A stretch of 64,000 nt of DNA from Hyaloscypha bicolor E (Eukaryota > Ascomycota > Leotiomycetes > Helotiales > Hyaloscyphaceae), in assembly GCF_002865645.1 (NCBI RefSeq), contig NW_020194620.1, positions 751,353 to 815,352 of the forward strand, written 5' to 3'. The translations under genes and the position numbers were made by a program. Under the pieces are notes generated by a model, which made no database searches, had not been told where the DNA came from, and saw nothing but the letters and a program-made list of their open reading frames with translations. Below are positions 39,530 to 52,353 of this stretch, in pieces; the stretch's first letter is position 1; the number at the start of each line of letters is the position of its first letter.

Positions 39530-40200
39530 TACTCTTTCTTTTTATAGATTATATAATTATAAAATTTAGATTAAAGGCCTAAAAAGAACTAAAAATATTA
39601 GATATTAATTTCTCTAATAGTAATTTATTTAAAAGCTTCTAGAAATTAAGCATTTCTTAGAAAATAATCTAACTAAGGGCTTTATTAAAGCTAGTTAAGT
39701 TTCCTTTACTTTACTAGTTCTTTTTATAAAGAAAGTAAATAGAGGTTTATATTTTTATATTAATTTCTATTATTTAAATAATATTACTTAAAAGAATTAA
39801 TATTTCTTTTCATTTATTAATAAAACTTTAAATTAATTATCTAAAGCTAAAATCTATATTAAATTAAATATTTATTAAGCTTTCTATTATATAATTATAG
39901 ATCTGAACTTTTAGGAGCTAATAATATTTCATATTTACTATAGAATATATAAATAGCCCGGCTATATATTAATACTATATAAATAATATATATAAAAAGT
40001 ACTAAACTACTTATATTTTATTAACCTATAAATAAATATTGAGAAATCGGAATTTAAGGTTATATATATAAAATATTTGGGCTTTATTATTTCTATATTT
40101 AGTATTAAAATAAAAATACTATATAATTAGTAATTCCCAAAAATAATTAAAAATATATAGTTCTTTTTCGGCTTTTATAACTTCTATAAATATTTTATTA
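39530..40200 (+). pseudogene. Gypsy reverse-transcriptase relic
   Basis: Visible pieces on the plus strand are LTKGFIKAS, LFIKKVNRGLYFYINFYYLN and, after a likely deletion, INIEKSEFKVIYIKYLGFIIS. These match the Gypsy polymerase fingers and palm in order. Many stops interrupt the frame. Confidence 0.65.
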
Positions 40201-42720
40201 TATCTTTTATTTTATTTATAAAAAAGAATATTTCTTTTAAATAATTCGAATAATATTAAAAGGCTTTTACTTATTTAAAGAAAGCTATAATTTCTATTCT
40301 AGTTTTATAATATTATAATTTAAATCTATTTATAATAATAAAAATAAAAATATTTAAAGAAATAATTACTAGTCTATTCTTTTAATAAAATTTAGAAATA
40401 GGCCTTTAGTATTTTATAGCTTATTTTTCTAAAACTATATTTTTAATAAAGCTTAATTATAATATATATAATAAAGAAATATTTATTATAGTATAAATAT
40501 TAAAGAAATAAAAAGCTAAGCTAAAAGGCTTTTAAAATATTTCCTTTAAGGTTTATTTTAATTATTATATCTTAGAATACTTTATAACTATTAAAAAGCT
40601 CTTTTTTTAATAAGCTAAATAGGCTAAATTCTTATTTTACTATTATTTTAAGCTTATATATTATTCTGGAAAATTAAATAAATAAATAAATACTTTATTA
40701 TAAAAATAAAATAAAATAAATATTTAGGACCAGATTAAAAAGAAATTATAAATTCAAATACTTTTTTTTAGAAATAAAATTAATCCGGAAATTATTTATA
40801 ACTTATAGTTTATAATAATATTCTATAAAATTAGCTTATTTAATTCGGAATTTAGTTCCAAAAATCAAATATATATTAAAGATTTTCCGGAGGAAAATAC
40901 TTTTATTAGAAATATAATTTCTCTAGAAAAAAGTATTTTCTTAAAAGCTCTATTAATAAACTCTATTATAGTTACTTTTATAGAAATACTATTAGAAACT
41001 CCTATTAAATATAATAGCTTATAATTTATAAATAAGATTCTATAAGATAATTATATATTACTAGATTTAGAAAAGCTATATATAATAGCCTAAACTAAAA
41101 ATAATATTTAAATATTATAAAACGGCCTTCTTTTATATTATAAAAGACTTTATATTATAAAAAACGAAATAATTCTCGAATTACTTTTATAAACTATTCT
41201 AATTTATAAAATATATAATAAATTTCTTTCTAAATATCCTGGATATATAAAGCTTTATTAGCTATTAAAGAAATAATATTACTAGCTATTTATAAGTAAG
41301 AATATTAATTAATACTATAGTAATTACTATATTTATAAGAAATTATATATATCCAGAAATAAAAAGCCTAATTTGTTTTATTTCCTTCTAGTTTCTAATT
41401 ACTTCTAGTAATATATTATTATAGATTTTAAAAACTATCTAGAAAGTAAATTAGGCTATAATATAATTACTATATTTATAGATTACTTATTTAAATACCC
41501 AATTATAATTCTTATATAAGATATAATTATAGCTAAATAGCTAATATTTCTATTTTTATTTTATATAATATATTAAATAAATATTTCAGAAATAATTATA
41601 TTAGATTAGAAATTCTAATTTATATTTGATTTTTAAAGCAAATTCTATATAAGAATTAATATAAAGCTTAAGCTCTTAATAACTAATTATTCTTAAATAA
41701 ATAAATAAATAGAAATTATTAATTAGTAATTTAATTAGAGATTATATTTATATATTAACTATTATTAGAATAATTAAAATAAATAAATTACTATAATTAA
41801 TTATTAATAAGCCTCTCTTTAGTATAAAACTATTAGCTAGTCCCTATTTATAACTAAAAAGAGCTATAAGCCTTATATTTCTCTAAACTAGAACTTTTCT
41901 ATTAAAGCTAGTTTATTTAAAAAGAAACTAAATAGAAATAAAACTAAAATATTAGTAAATTAATTATATAAATTATAATAACTTGCTTAAAATTATATAA
42001 AATAGATATAGGAATAATATATAATATAAGCTAATAAATACTATTATTTAATTAATTTTAAAGTCGGAAATAAAATATAGACTATTATAAAATACTAGAA
42101 ATCTAATTATTTGAATTAAAAGTTAGAGAATTAAATAAAGAACTCATTTAAGATTCTAGAATAGTATAGCTATTTATTTCTTTTAAAGCTATTAGAAACT
42201 ATAAAAGTATATCTAGTTTTCTATATAGAAAAGCTATAAAAGAATTCCTAGAATTCTTTATTAGATTAAGTAAACCCGGAATTACCTTTATTAATACTAG
42301 AAAATAGTAAATAAAAATATAGTATTAAATAGATTATTTTAATTAAACTAATAAAAAATAAGCTAAAGTATAGAATTTAGTAAATTAGTTAGAATAAGAA
42401 TTCAAAATAGTATTTAGTTTTAGTACTAAATAATAGCCTTCTAGTTTTATAAAGTTGTTATAATAATAATATTAATATATTAGAATTTTTATAAAACCTA
42501 TAATATTAGCTAAATTATATAAAAAATAATACTTATCTAGAACTATATAAAAATAATAATAAATTCTTTTAAGTTATATAATAAAAGTACTGGCCTTTTA
42601 TATATAATATTTATATTCGAAATACTAGTTTATTTTAAAAAAGAAAATAATATAAAATTAGATAGATTAATAGCTTTTATAAAGCTTGAAAACGAGCTTA
42701 TTTCAAAAAATAAAATAATA

Positions 42721-42998
42721 TTATAATTTCTAGATATCTAATATCTGAAATATCTAATCAGATATTAGATATCTCCTAAATATATATAATATAGCTGCTT
42801 TATTAGGGAAATATATTTGAAATATACTAGAAATATTTAGAAAGCTAAGCTTTTTTAGAACTAGTATATTATAGAATATATATATTTCTTTATAGCTTCT
42901 TATATTCTAGTTTTTTTTCTCCTTAGCTTTAAATTATTTTTATAAAAGACTTTCTATTTTATTTTCTAAGTTCTAAATACTATACCCGTAATAGTAAT
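42721..42998 (+). repeat. 3' LTR of the nested Gypsy element
   Basis: Direct-repeat partner of 36421-36695. Copia sequence resumes immediately to its right. Confidence 0.75.
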
Positions 42999-42999
42999 A

Positions 43000-44800
43000 G
43001 AAAACTATAGCTTATAAATAAGCTAGCCGAGATATATAAAAAAGTCTAAAACTATATATTAGTATATTAGAAAGTTTTAATAAATAGTAATAATTTTATT
43101 ATATAGGAATTTAATATTTTATAAAATAGTTATAAATTTATATTATAACTAGTATAAATTATTAATTAGAATTTAAATAACCTTAAATATTAATTTTTTA
43201 AAATATTTAGCTATTATAAAATTCAAGTTAATAATATTCTATTTATCTAGATTTTAATATTAATATTTGGGATTTTTAAAAAAGTTATAAATATTTATAT
43301 AGGCTATTTTATAAGTTTATTAAAATAGCTAATTATTATAAAAATAGTTTTATACTAGATCCTTTAATATAATAGAAAAAGCTCTTATAAATACTTTTTA
43401 TAGAAAGTTTATATATTAATAAATATGAAGGAAAATAATAAATTTATAATTAAAACTATTATTAGTTTTATTATATTTCTATTTTTTAATATAAATTCTA
43501 GTAATTTCCCTAATTAGCTTTCTAGCTAAGCTTAACTAGATATTATTTAGAAATAATATAAATAATAAAAGTAATAATTAAAGAATATATATAATAAAGT
43601 TATAGAACCCGCTTTAAGGTTTTAATAATAAGTAATAATATTATTTATAATTTATATATATATATATTTTCTTGAATTTATTAACTAAAAATTATATAAT
43701 AATAAAATATAAATACTATTATATTATAGAATAGCTTATAATTAATATAAATTATATTAATTTAATAATTCGAATATATTAATATTAAAATTAATAAAAT
43801 CTCTTTTATATAATTCCTATAGATTTTTATTAGTTAACTTTTCTATTTTATATTAGAATAATTTAATATTAAAGTAATCTAGAATATTTTTCTTATTAGA
43901 ATTTTCTAAATTAATATTTTTTCTTTATTTCTTTATTTATTTATATTTATTTTATTAGCTTATTATTTCGAACCTTTAGAGCTAAGTTCTTTTTACTATA
44001 TATATATAGTTTATAGTAAGAAGAATTTAAAAATAAAATAATTAAAGTAATTTATAATAGATTTATAAAAAAATATTAATAGTTTATAAATATCTTAATT
44101 AAAAATTTCTTTTATAATAAGAAATTTAAAAAGTAAAATATCGAGTTTTTAAAGAGTTCTAAAGCTTAAAAGGATTTAATTTAATAACAAAATCGAAATA
44201 GAAACTAAAGAAGCTTATAAGGCTTTAGAAATATATATTTCTAAAAAAGAAATTATAATAATATATAAATAAATACTATTAGTTATTAAGAAAGTAATCT
44301 TAATACTAAATAAAGTTAGTTTTAAAAAATAATAGAACTAGATAATTTAATTAAATAATTAAATAGCTAACTACTTATTAATTAATAAAAGCTAGTTATT
44401 TTCTTTTTTAGGCTATTAAATACTTTAAATTATAAAATTAATAAATAATTTCCTTTTAATATAAATTAGATTATTATTATTAAAGGCTATTAAATACCTT
44501 ATTTAATATAAATATTTATTACTAATTTATAAATACTAATTAATTAGTATTAGTTTACTAGTAATATATAATACTATTATATAATATTATAAAATACTAG
44601 TTATATTAATTAATAAAATAGTTATTTTCTATAAATAGAAATTATAATATTAAAATTCTAATATATAATTTCTAAATATATTAAGCCTAATTAATACTAA
44701 TATCCGATATATTTTATTATTTATATATCTAATTACCTATATATAGGAAACTCGATTATATAATATAAATTATATAATTTCCGGAAAACTAATTATATTA
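43000..44800 (-). mobile_element. Second Copia copy, gag and 5' LTR (right piece)
   Basis: Matches 33580-35725 of the first Copia element in order and orientation: the gag stretch (shared AACTATATATTAGTATAYTAG), the leader (shared AAGAAATTTA near 44107) and a heavily decayed LTR at about 44530-44800. More TA-rich than the first copy, so probably older or more heavily mutated. Confidence 0.65.
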
Positions 44801-44879
44801 ATAAATTCTTTTTTATTATAATTACTAGATTAATTCTATTTTTTTATTTCTTAATTTTTATTATTTTTTTATTATTATT

Positions 44880-45650
44880 TATTTTAATTCTCTAATATAT
44901 ATAATTTTAATAAAGAAATAATTTAAAGATAAAGTAATTTATAATAAATTCTAGAAAAGTATTAATAGTTTATAAATATCTTAATTATAAAAATTTCGTT
45001 TATAATAAGAAATTTAGGAAATAAAATATCGAGTTTTCTAAAAGATTCTAAAGCTTAAAGAAGTTCAATTTAATAATTAAATCGAAATAAGAATTAAAGA
45101 GTTTATAGGATTTTGGAGATATATATTTCTAAAAAAAGAACTATAATAATATATAAATAAAAAATTAATTATTAAAAAAGTAATTTTAATATTAAATAAA
45201 ATTAGTCTTAAAAAATAATTAAATTAGATAATTTAATTAAATAATTAAATAACTAACTACTTTTTAATTAGTAAAAACTAGTATTTTCTTTTTAAGCTAT
45301 TAAATACTTTACTAAAATTAATATTAGTTTCCTTTTTTAATTAGAAATAAATATATTATCTTAAATTACTAAATATTTTACTAATAAATAAAACCTTTCT
45401 CTAATTTATAAATAGTAACTAATTAGTATTAGTTTATTAGTAAAATATAATACTAATTATATTAATTAATAAAATAATTATATTCTAGAAATAGAAATTA
45501 TAATATTAAAATATTAATATATAATTCCTAAATATATTAAATCTAATTAATACTAATATTTAATATATTTTATTATTTTCTATATTTTATTACTTATATA
45601 GAAATAATTCAGTTATTATAATTATATAATATAAATTATATAATTTCTAA
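44880..45650 (-). mobile_element. Third Copia 5' fragment
   Basis: Repeats 44010-44800 in tandem and the same orientation: leader (shared AATTTATAATAAATTCTAGAAAAG-type block), then LTR at about 45420-45640. Only the 5' end of a Copia element is present. Confidence 0.6.
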
Positions 45651-46306
45651 AAAAATTAATTATATTAATATTAAGCTTTTCTAATTAATTATTAAATATT
45701 TCTAAATCGAGCTATTATATTATAATTATATTTTATTTTATAAAACTAGGAAATAATTTAATTATTCTAATAATAATTATTTATAAAAAAGAAAAATATA
45801 TTTATTTATTTTATTTTAAATAGTTCTTTATACTATTTATAATTATTTCTATAAATATATCTTATATTCTAAAACTCTTTTATTAAAGAATAATATATTT
45901 AAATAAAATAATTATAATTCGAATTAATAATATTATTTTTCTTTTTTTTATAATATTTAAAATAAAAACTTATATTATATTTACTAGTTTAAAAATACTA
46001 TTATTTATATTATTTATATTATTATTTAGGTTATTATTAGCTAAACTATATAAGTATTTTATAAATATTCTCTTAAATTATAATTATAATATTTTAAAAT
46101 TATTTCTATAAATTCTTTTAAATAATAATAGTAATAATTAGCTTTTTTAAACTTTTAGTTAATAAGTTAATATTATTTCTTTTAAGTTTATTACTTTTAA
46201 TATACTTTATAGAAATTATTATAAGCTAGAATCTATATTTAGTAAATATTAATCTAGATTTAGAAAGAACTATAAAAGAAATTAATAAGATATATTTATA
46301 TTCTAT

Positions 46307-46314
46307 ATTAGAAT
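46307..46314. repeat. 8-bp target-site duplication, left
   Basis: ATTAGAAT, identical to 47073-47080 directly after the element. Length and exactness are typical of hAT insertions. Confidence 0.8.
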
Positions 46315-47072
46315 CAGTATGGGAAATGAGTAGAGTAGAGTAGAGTAGTGGGCCCTACTCATATTCTACTCAAATAAATTTCTCACTACTCATACTCTAC
46401 TCAATACTCTACTCAACTACTCTAGAATATTCTAGAGTAGTTGAGTAGTATACACGTGATACAACACGTGATGTTACACGTGACACGCTAGCCTAATTAG
46501 GTAAGGCTCCGGGGTGGCCCGAGTCTAGCGCCACTGAACTGCCCAATCAAATAGTGGCAAGGCTTGGTAAGCAAGGTAGAACCTTAATATATTCTTAGGC
46601 TTCCTTAGCTATTAAGGGCAAACTCTTCTCTCAAGGTACTCTTATTATTTAAATTACATAATAGACTTAATAAGAGTACTATTAAGATAATATCTTACTT
46701 AAAAAGCTGGGGGTTATTTAAAGACGAATTAGAAGAAGTAAAAGAAGAAGAAAAAAAGCAGGAAAAGAAAGATTTCGAGGAGGGAAATCTGGTTTTTATA
46801 GAAGAAAAGTGGTATTTAAGTAGCCTTATATAAGCTCTAGCTTAAATTATATAGTACTGCTTAATAGGTACCTTATTTATTTATTAATAATTAAATAAAT
46901 ATTGATTTATTACACTTACGTGACTTGTATATAACTACTATTGAGTTACTCTAGAGTAGTACTCTACTCTACTCTACTCAAGTACCATATTATGCTACTC
47001 AAACTCTACTCTACTCTACTCAAGACTACTCTAGAGTAGCTTGAGTAGCTTGAGTAGTTTTTGCCCACACTA
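46315..47072. mobile_element. Non-autonomous hAT-like element (MITE), 758 bp
   Basis: The ends are CAGTATGGG and CCCACACTA (TIR consensus YAGTRTGGG), flanked by a perfect 8-bp duplication. Both subterminal arms consist of runs of the pentamer GAGTA/TACTC and copies of CTACTCTAGAGTAG. The centre has normal GC content, several ACACGTGA boxes and the CTAGCCTAATTAGGTAAGG block shared with the fold-back element at 22600-22990. A 74-codon open stretch without ATG (46609-46833; KSWGLFKDELEEV) may be a captured or remnant coding piece. No transposase is present, so it would need one in trans. Unlike its surroundings it is not RIP-decayed. Confidence 0.85.
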
Positions 47073-47080
47073 ATTAGAAT
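47073..47080. repeat. 8-bp target-site duplication, right
   Basis: ATTAGAAT, the partner of 46307-46314. Confidence 0.8.
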
Positions 47081-47559
47081 TAAATTATATATTACTTTAT
47101 TTAAGTATTTTTATTTAATCTTAAATATATTAGAATTATTAGTAATATTAAAATAGTATTTCTTTTTTTTATATTAATAAAATAATATAGCTTTCTTATA
47201 TATTAAAATATTAATAAGTTTAAAATTTATATTCTTAAAAATATAATCTTTTATTTTTTAAAATAATTTATATATATAAATTACTAGTATTAAATAATTT
47301 CATCTAGTTTCTTTTTTTATATTAGTTTCCTAAATATTTTATTAAATATATTAATATAAAATATTATAAAAAGTCTTTTAAGCTTAGTTTATATAATAAT
47401 TCTAAAGAAGTAATTTTAACTAATTCTAATTATTTCTTAGTTATTTTCCTAAAATTCTTTTAATAATATATTAAAAAACTTAATTTCTTAATAAACTTTA
47501 AAGTTATTAATATAATATTCTAGTATTATTTTAATTATTTTTTATATATTTAAAAAATA

Positions 47560-48890
47560 TAATATATAATTATTTAAATAAACTTTTATAGAATATTATA
47601 TATTATATTATATATATAGCTTATTTTATAAATTAGACTTAATTAGATATAATAAAAGCTAGAAATATAGTTTAGGAATTTCATTTCTTAAATTAATTTC
47701 TTTTATTTCTAGAATATATTATTTTACTAATTATAAATATAACTAGTATTCTATAATATATATATAATAATATTTAATATTTCTAATAAATTAATATTAA
47801 TTAGTTTATATATATATATATATATATAGATTAGAGATAGATTTAATAGAAAGCCTTAAAGTATTTAGTAATTAAAAGTAATTTATTTTATTTTTATATT
47901 AAAGAAAAAAACTATTTATTAACTCTTTAAAATATCTAGTAATTAAAAAAATATAATAATTAGCTTTTACTAATAAAAATAGCTATTTATTTAGCTATTT
48001 TTAATTAAATAAGAACTATTTAATTATTTCTCGATATTTGAAATAATTCTATTAAGAATATTATTTTATAAAACTAAAAACCTTTTATAAACTATTAAAA
48101 TAACTATTTATTTATTTATAATAATGTTTTATATTAGAAACTAGTTAAAAATACCTTAATTATAAATCTCTAAATCTCTAATACTTTTTCCTTAAACTTT
48201 AGAACTTTTATAAATACTATTTCTATAATACTAAAACTATAAACTTAGAAACTAAATCTCTATTTATATATTATTATAATATTAAGAGAACTATTTTAGA
48301 ATACATATATATATTATATATATATATCTGAAAATATTTTAATTTCGATTTTAAATCTTTTAAAACCTTAATTTTCATATATTTTTTCTATAATTTTATT
48401 TTAATTTCTTATTATAATTCCTTTATATATTTTATTATTATAAATATAATACTTTTAATACTAAATCTTTAAACTAAACTACTTCTTTTATAAATGTTTT
48501 TAGCTTTTTATTTCTTTTTTTATTTCGAATTATATATATATATTAAAAAAATAGAAATAAATAAATAAAAGGCAAGAATTAAGAAATAAAAGAACTAAAT
48601 TAATATAAATAAGGCAATAAAAGAGAATCTCTATAACTATTATAAAGCTAGGATATATTACTATATTATAAAATAATAGAATAATAAAAATCTATAGGAT
48701 TTATTTTAGGAAAACTTTAGGAATTTTAATATTATAATCTTTAGTTAAATTATATATCTTATAAGCTTACTTATAATATAAAGGTATTTATATTAAATAA
48801 AACTATTAAAAACTTTTAATTATATAGTTTTTGGCTAATATTATTAGAAAGGAAATAAAAAGCAAATAAAATAATATTAATAAAAGCTAG
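47560..48890 (+). mobile_element. Copia 5' fragment in opposite orientation
   Basis: Matches 61290-62570 directly and the minus-strand Copia 5' region (for example 44400-45300) as reverse complement: an LTR at about 47560-47850, then the leader and start of gag. Similarity with the other copy ends near 48885, where the second Gypsy element begins. Confidence 0.6.
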
Positions 48891-49089
48891 AAATAAGTAT
48901 TTATTTTATAAATATTTCAGAATTCTTTATTTAATTCTTTTTTCTTTTCTGTTTTTCTTTAGTTTAGTTTTCTTATAATAAAGAATATTTCTATATAAGA
49001 ACTCTATTTATAAGTATTCTTTATTTAGCTTTAATAAGTATTAAATCTATATTTAAAAAGTTCTTTAAAACCTCTAGAATATTAGTCTA

Positions 49090-49620
49090 TAAATAGATAT
49101 TAAAAAGTGCGAGTTTAATATTATAAAAATAAAATACTTTAGCTTTATTATATTAATTAATAATATTAAGATTAATTCTAAAAAAGTTATAGTTATTAAA
49201 AATTAGAAAGCCCTAAAAACTATAAGAGAAATATAAGTCTTTTTAGAATTCTATAACTTTTATAAGAGATTTATTTATAATTATAGAATTATTATAAAGC
49301 CTTTTATAAATCTTTTTTATATAAACGTGTTTTTCTTTTTTAATAAGGCTTATTTAATATTCTTAGAAATATTTCAATATTATAACTCTAAATAATATTC
49401 TATTATTTTCTTTTTAAAGACTATAATATTAATAGAATTAAATTATGAAATTTATAATAAGGAAATACTTATAATTATATAATTCCTTAATTAGTAATAT
49501 TTTAAATTCTAAAGTATTATTTAATATATCTAAATTTATACTAATTATTAGATATTAGAATACTTTATAATAATAAAAAAGCTTATAAATTAATAAATAT
49601 AATAGACTAAGGCTTTAGTA
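49090..49620 (+). pseudogene. Gypsy reverse transcriptase end and RNase H relic
   Basis: The frame reads YFSFIILINNIKINSKKV, then REI, VFLEFYNFYKRFIYNY and, further on, LIELNYEIYNKEILIII and TNYILEYF-like pieces. These are the thumb, connection and RNase H motifs of a Gypsy polymerase, broken by stops. Confidence 0.6.
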
Positions 49621-50149
49621 AAATACTAATTTAGTAAATAAAATACTAAAGCTAATATATTTATATAATAAAATAAAGAAATAGTATACTAAAATAGAAT
49701 TAAAAAGAAATATTATATAAGAGCTTTTCTTTTATAGAACTAAATTAACCTAAAGGTTCTTTATAATCTCGGCTTTAATATTAATATATTTGTTTTTTTA
49801 TAAAATAATAAAAATAAAAAGCTTAATAAATCTAAAGACTTTATTAATTAAATATTATAAAGAAACTATAAAGCTTTCTTTCTATAAGCCTTTTATATAT
49901 AAGCTATATATAATAATAATATTATTATATTAGAAAATAGTTTATTAATATATAATAAATAATTTATAATTTCTAGTAATTAATTATATATAGACTTAAT
50001 TTATAAAGCTTATAATTAAGTCTTTATTATATATTTTAAAAAAGTAAAAATATATAAAATACTATATTTATAATATTATTAAAAGAATATATAAAATAAT
50101 ATTATATAATTATTATTTTTATAAATAAATATATTAAGAAATAAAACTT

Positions 50150-50620
50150 CTAGACTATTATACTTTTTATTAGTTTTAGACTATTTTTAGTAATATATTT
50201 ATATAGATTTTAAATTAATATTTCTTTTAAAAACTAGTTATAATAATATATATATTATAATTAATTAATTAAATAAATAAGCTATTTTTATATTTTATTA
50301 TAAAATAATTATAATAAAGAAAATAATTAAATTATATTTAAGAATAATCTATTATTATTATAGCCTTTTAATTTCTATTATTTCTAATTATAGCTTATAG
50401 TTTATTTTAGTTTTTTAAAATGAGTTTAATAGATTCTTAAATATAAAACTAAAGCTATTAATAGCTTATTATTTTTAGACTAATAAATAAATAGAAATTA
50501 TAAACTAGTATATTAACTAATATTTTTAATTATATATTATATATTACTAGAATAATTAAAATGAATTCTTATTAATAATTAATTATTTTTATTTTTATTT
50601 ATATATAGCTTTATTAAAAT
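50150..50620 (+). pseudogene. Gypsy integrase relic
   Basis: Pieces such as LLDYYTFY at the start and a later TNKQMEI-like stretch with an ITRII end follow the order of a Gypsy integrase core. Stops are frequent, and the catalytic residues cannot be assigned with confidence. Confidence 0.45.
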
Positions 50621-51839
50621 ATCTTTAATAATTACTTTTTATAAACTTCTTTTAATTAGACTTTTCTAAATACTAAATTAAAAAAACGAGTTAAATATTA
50701 TATAAATATAGTAAATTATAAATTAAATAAAGAATACTATTAAAAAAAGTAAAGAAAATATAAGAGAAAATAGAAAAGTATATAAATATTAAATACTAAT
50801 TAATAAACTTTATTATAAGAAATATAATATATATATTAATTAAGAATTAGAAGATATAATACTCTAGCTATAAGTTAAATTATTAAATAGCTAGATTTTA
50901 TTTAATTATATACTAGAAAATATTAAAATCTATAATATATTTTCTTTTAACTACTTATATAAGGCTATTAAAAACCCTCTATTTAACTAAGTAAATAAGC
51001 TATTACTACTAATCTGAGTTATATTAGATTATAAGTATAAAGTATAAGAATTTTAGTATTAAAAATTAAATATAGAGTTAGCTAAATAAAATATAATAAA
51101 AACCTTAATTAGTATTCGGTTTCTAATTTCAAATACTCTTTATATAAGCTCTAAGCTTATTATATAGCTAACTAATAATAACCCGAACTATTAAAAAAGC
51201 TAGTAAAATAAATATAAATATAAGAGAATAAAATAAAGAACTATAATAATTTAGATAATAATTTAGTACTTTTTATTTATTTAAAGGCAAGCTTTTTTTT
51301 AGGAAAGGAAATAATATTAGAGTTTAGGTTTCCTATTATTTTAGGCTCCTTAGTTCTAACTAAGCTATAGCTTATTATATATAATTATATCTCACTTATA
51401 GGAATAGTATTAAGCCTATTTAGGCTAATCTATAAGCGAGTACCTATAATTATTTTAGAATCCTCTATTTAATCTTTTCTTTCTTTTCTCCTTAGTTTAG
51501 TTTTCTCGTAATAAAGGACTTTTTATATAAGAGCTTTATTTGGAAATATTCTTTACTAGGCCCTAATACTAGTAAAGAACTATTTAATTAAGATTACTAG
51601 AACTAGTACTATAAGTATTAAAACTAGGTCTAGGAATGACCTAGAATATAGTATAGTAGGAATAGGCTTTATAGAAGACTAATTAATTTGATTAAGGAGA
51701 GAAGTAGATCTCTAGAAGCAGGCACATATAAATATACATACGCGTGCATGTGTCTCTCGCTTAGTGCAGCGGAGATCTCCGTATAGGCCATGGCCTACTC
51801 CACGTGCAGGCGCACGGGCCTTCCTCCGATGCTGCCTGA

Positions 51840-52190
51840 CTTCTCAATAATAAGTATATATTACAGTCACACCGAATGAAGTCATTGAGATACACTGAGA
51901 TTCAAAAGTGCACAATTGATTTGGAACTAGGCACCTTGCTACAATTTTGCTCTTATATATGCTCTAGAAGAGCTTGTCAAGTAAGTTCATCTCAAGTGTT
52001 TCAATTAAATGTGCAAAGTCCGGGTTGCTTTAGGTACTTCTATAGCTTCAAGCATAGAAGAAGTCTTGACGAGATTTAAAAATAGCCTGCTAGCCTTTGC
52101 GCATAGGAGTCGCGGGAGAATCAGTATGATTGTTATATCATAATCTTAATCGTTGCATAATTTCAAGCTGGTATCATAGCAGAGCCCTTA
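51840..52190 (+). mobile_element. Possible LTR end and primer-binding site relic
   Basis: At 52169-52185 the sequence TGGTATCATAGCAGAGC resembles the tRNA-iMet-type primer-binding site used by many Copia elements. The preceding 300 bp has normal composition and could be an LTR, but no partner is in the window. Confidence 0.3.
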
Positions 52191-52353
52191 CTGCAAGAAG
52201 CAGAAGACATAGAAGAACACAGGAAAGGCGCAAGCAACGCAAGTGAAATCCAGAATCCAACTCCAATGTGCCCACCACCGAAAATCGATGGAAAAAACTT
52301 GAACTAATATTCAAACTGGGACCGTGCGAAAGGCTGTCGTTTGAGCTAATGCC

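Larger units (their letters stand above)
36421..42998 (+). mobile_element. Gypsy-type LTR retrotransposon nested in a Copia copy
   Basis: Direct repeats at 36421-36695 and 42721-42998 bound 6 kb that reads as a decayed Gypsy element on the plus strand. In order: a gag zinc-knuckle relic, a protease relic, a reverse-transcriptase relic, an RNase H relic (YFSKTIFLIKLNYNIYNKEI near 40430) and an integrase relic near 41380-41560. Stops break every domain. The catalytic YxDD box of the polymerase is not visible, suggesting a short internal deletion near 39960. Confidence 0.75.
48890..51600 (+). mobile_element. Second Gypsy element, internally deleted
   Basis: An LTR-like block with TTTAGTTTAGTTTTC and AATAAAG at about 48895-49030 recurs at about 51420-51580. 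Between them only the 3' half of pol is present: reverse-transcriptase thumb and RNase H (49090-49620) and integrase (50150-50620). Gag, protease and most of the polymerase are missing, so the 5' LTR abuts the end of the polymerase. The right LTR is much less decayed than the left. Confidence 0.6.
27740..51700. repeat. AT-rich island of RIP-decayed nested retroelements
   Basis: About 24 kb of strongly AT-rich DNA dominated by TA and AA/TT steps, with stops in every frame. Recognisable relics of Copia and Gypsy elements in it show changes such as Cys TGT to TAT and Gly GGA to AGA, the G-to-A/C-to-T pattern of RIP. At 27740-28130 the DNA is less decayed and unassigned. No host gene is visible. 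Sub-elements are listed separately. Confidence 0.85.

Noticed and set aside
27740..51700. Mitochondrial insert or centromere as cause of the AT-rich block
   Set aside because: Retroelement domains in RIP-mutated form account for most of it; no mitochondrial gene seen. A centromere cannot be excluded but has no positive support here.
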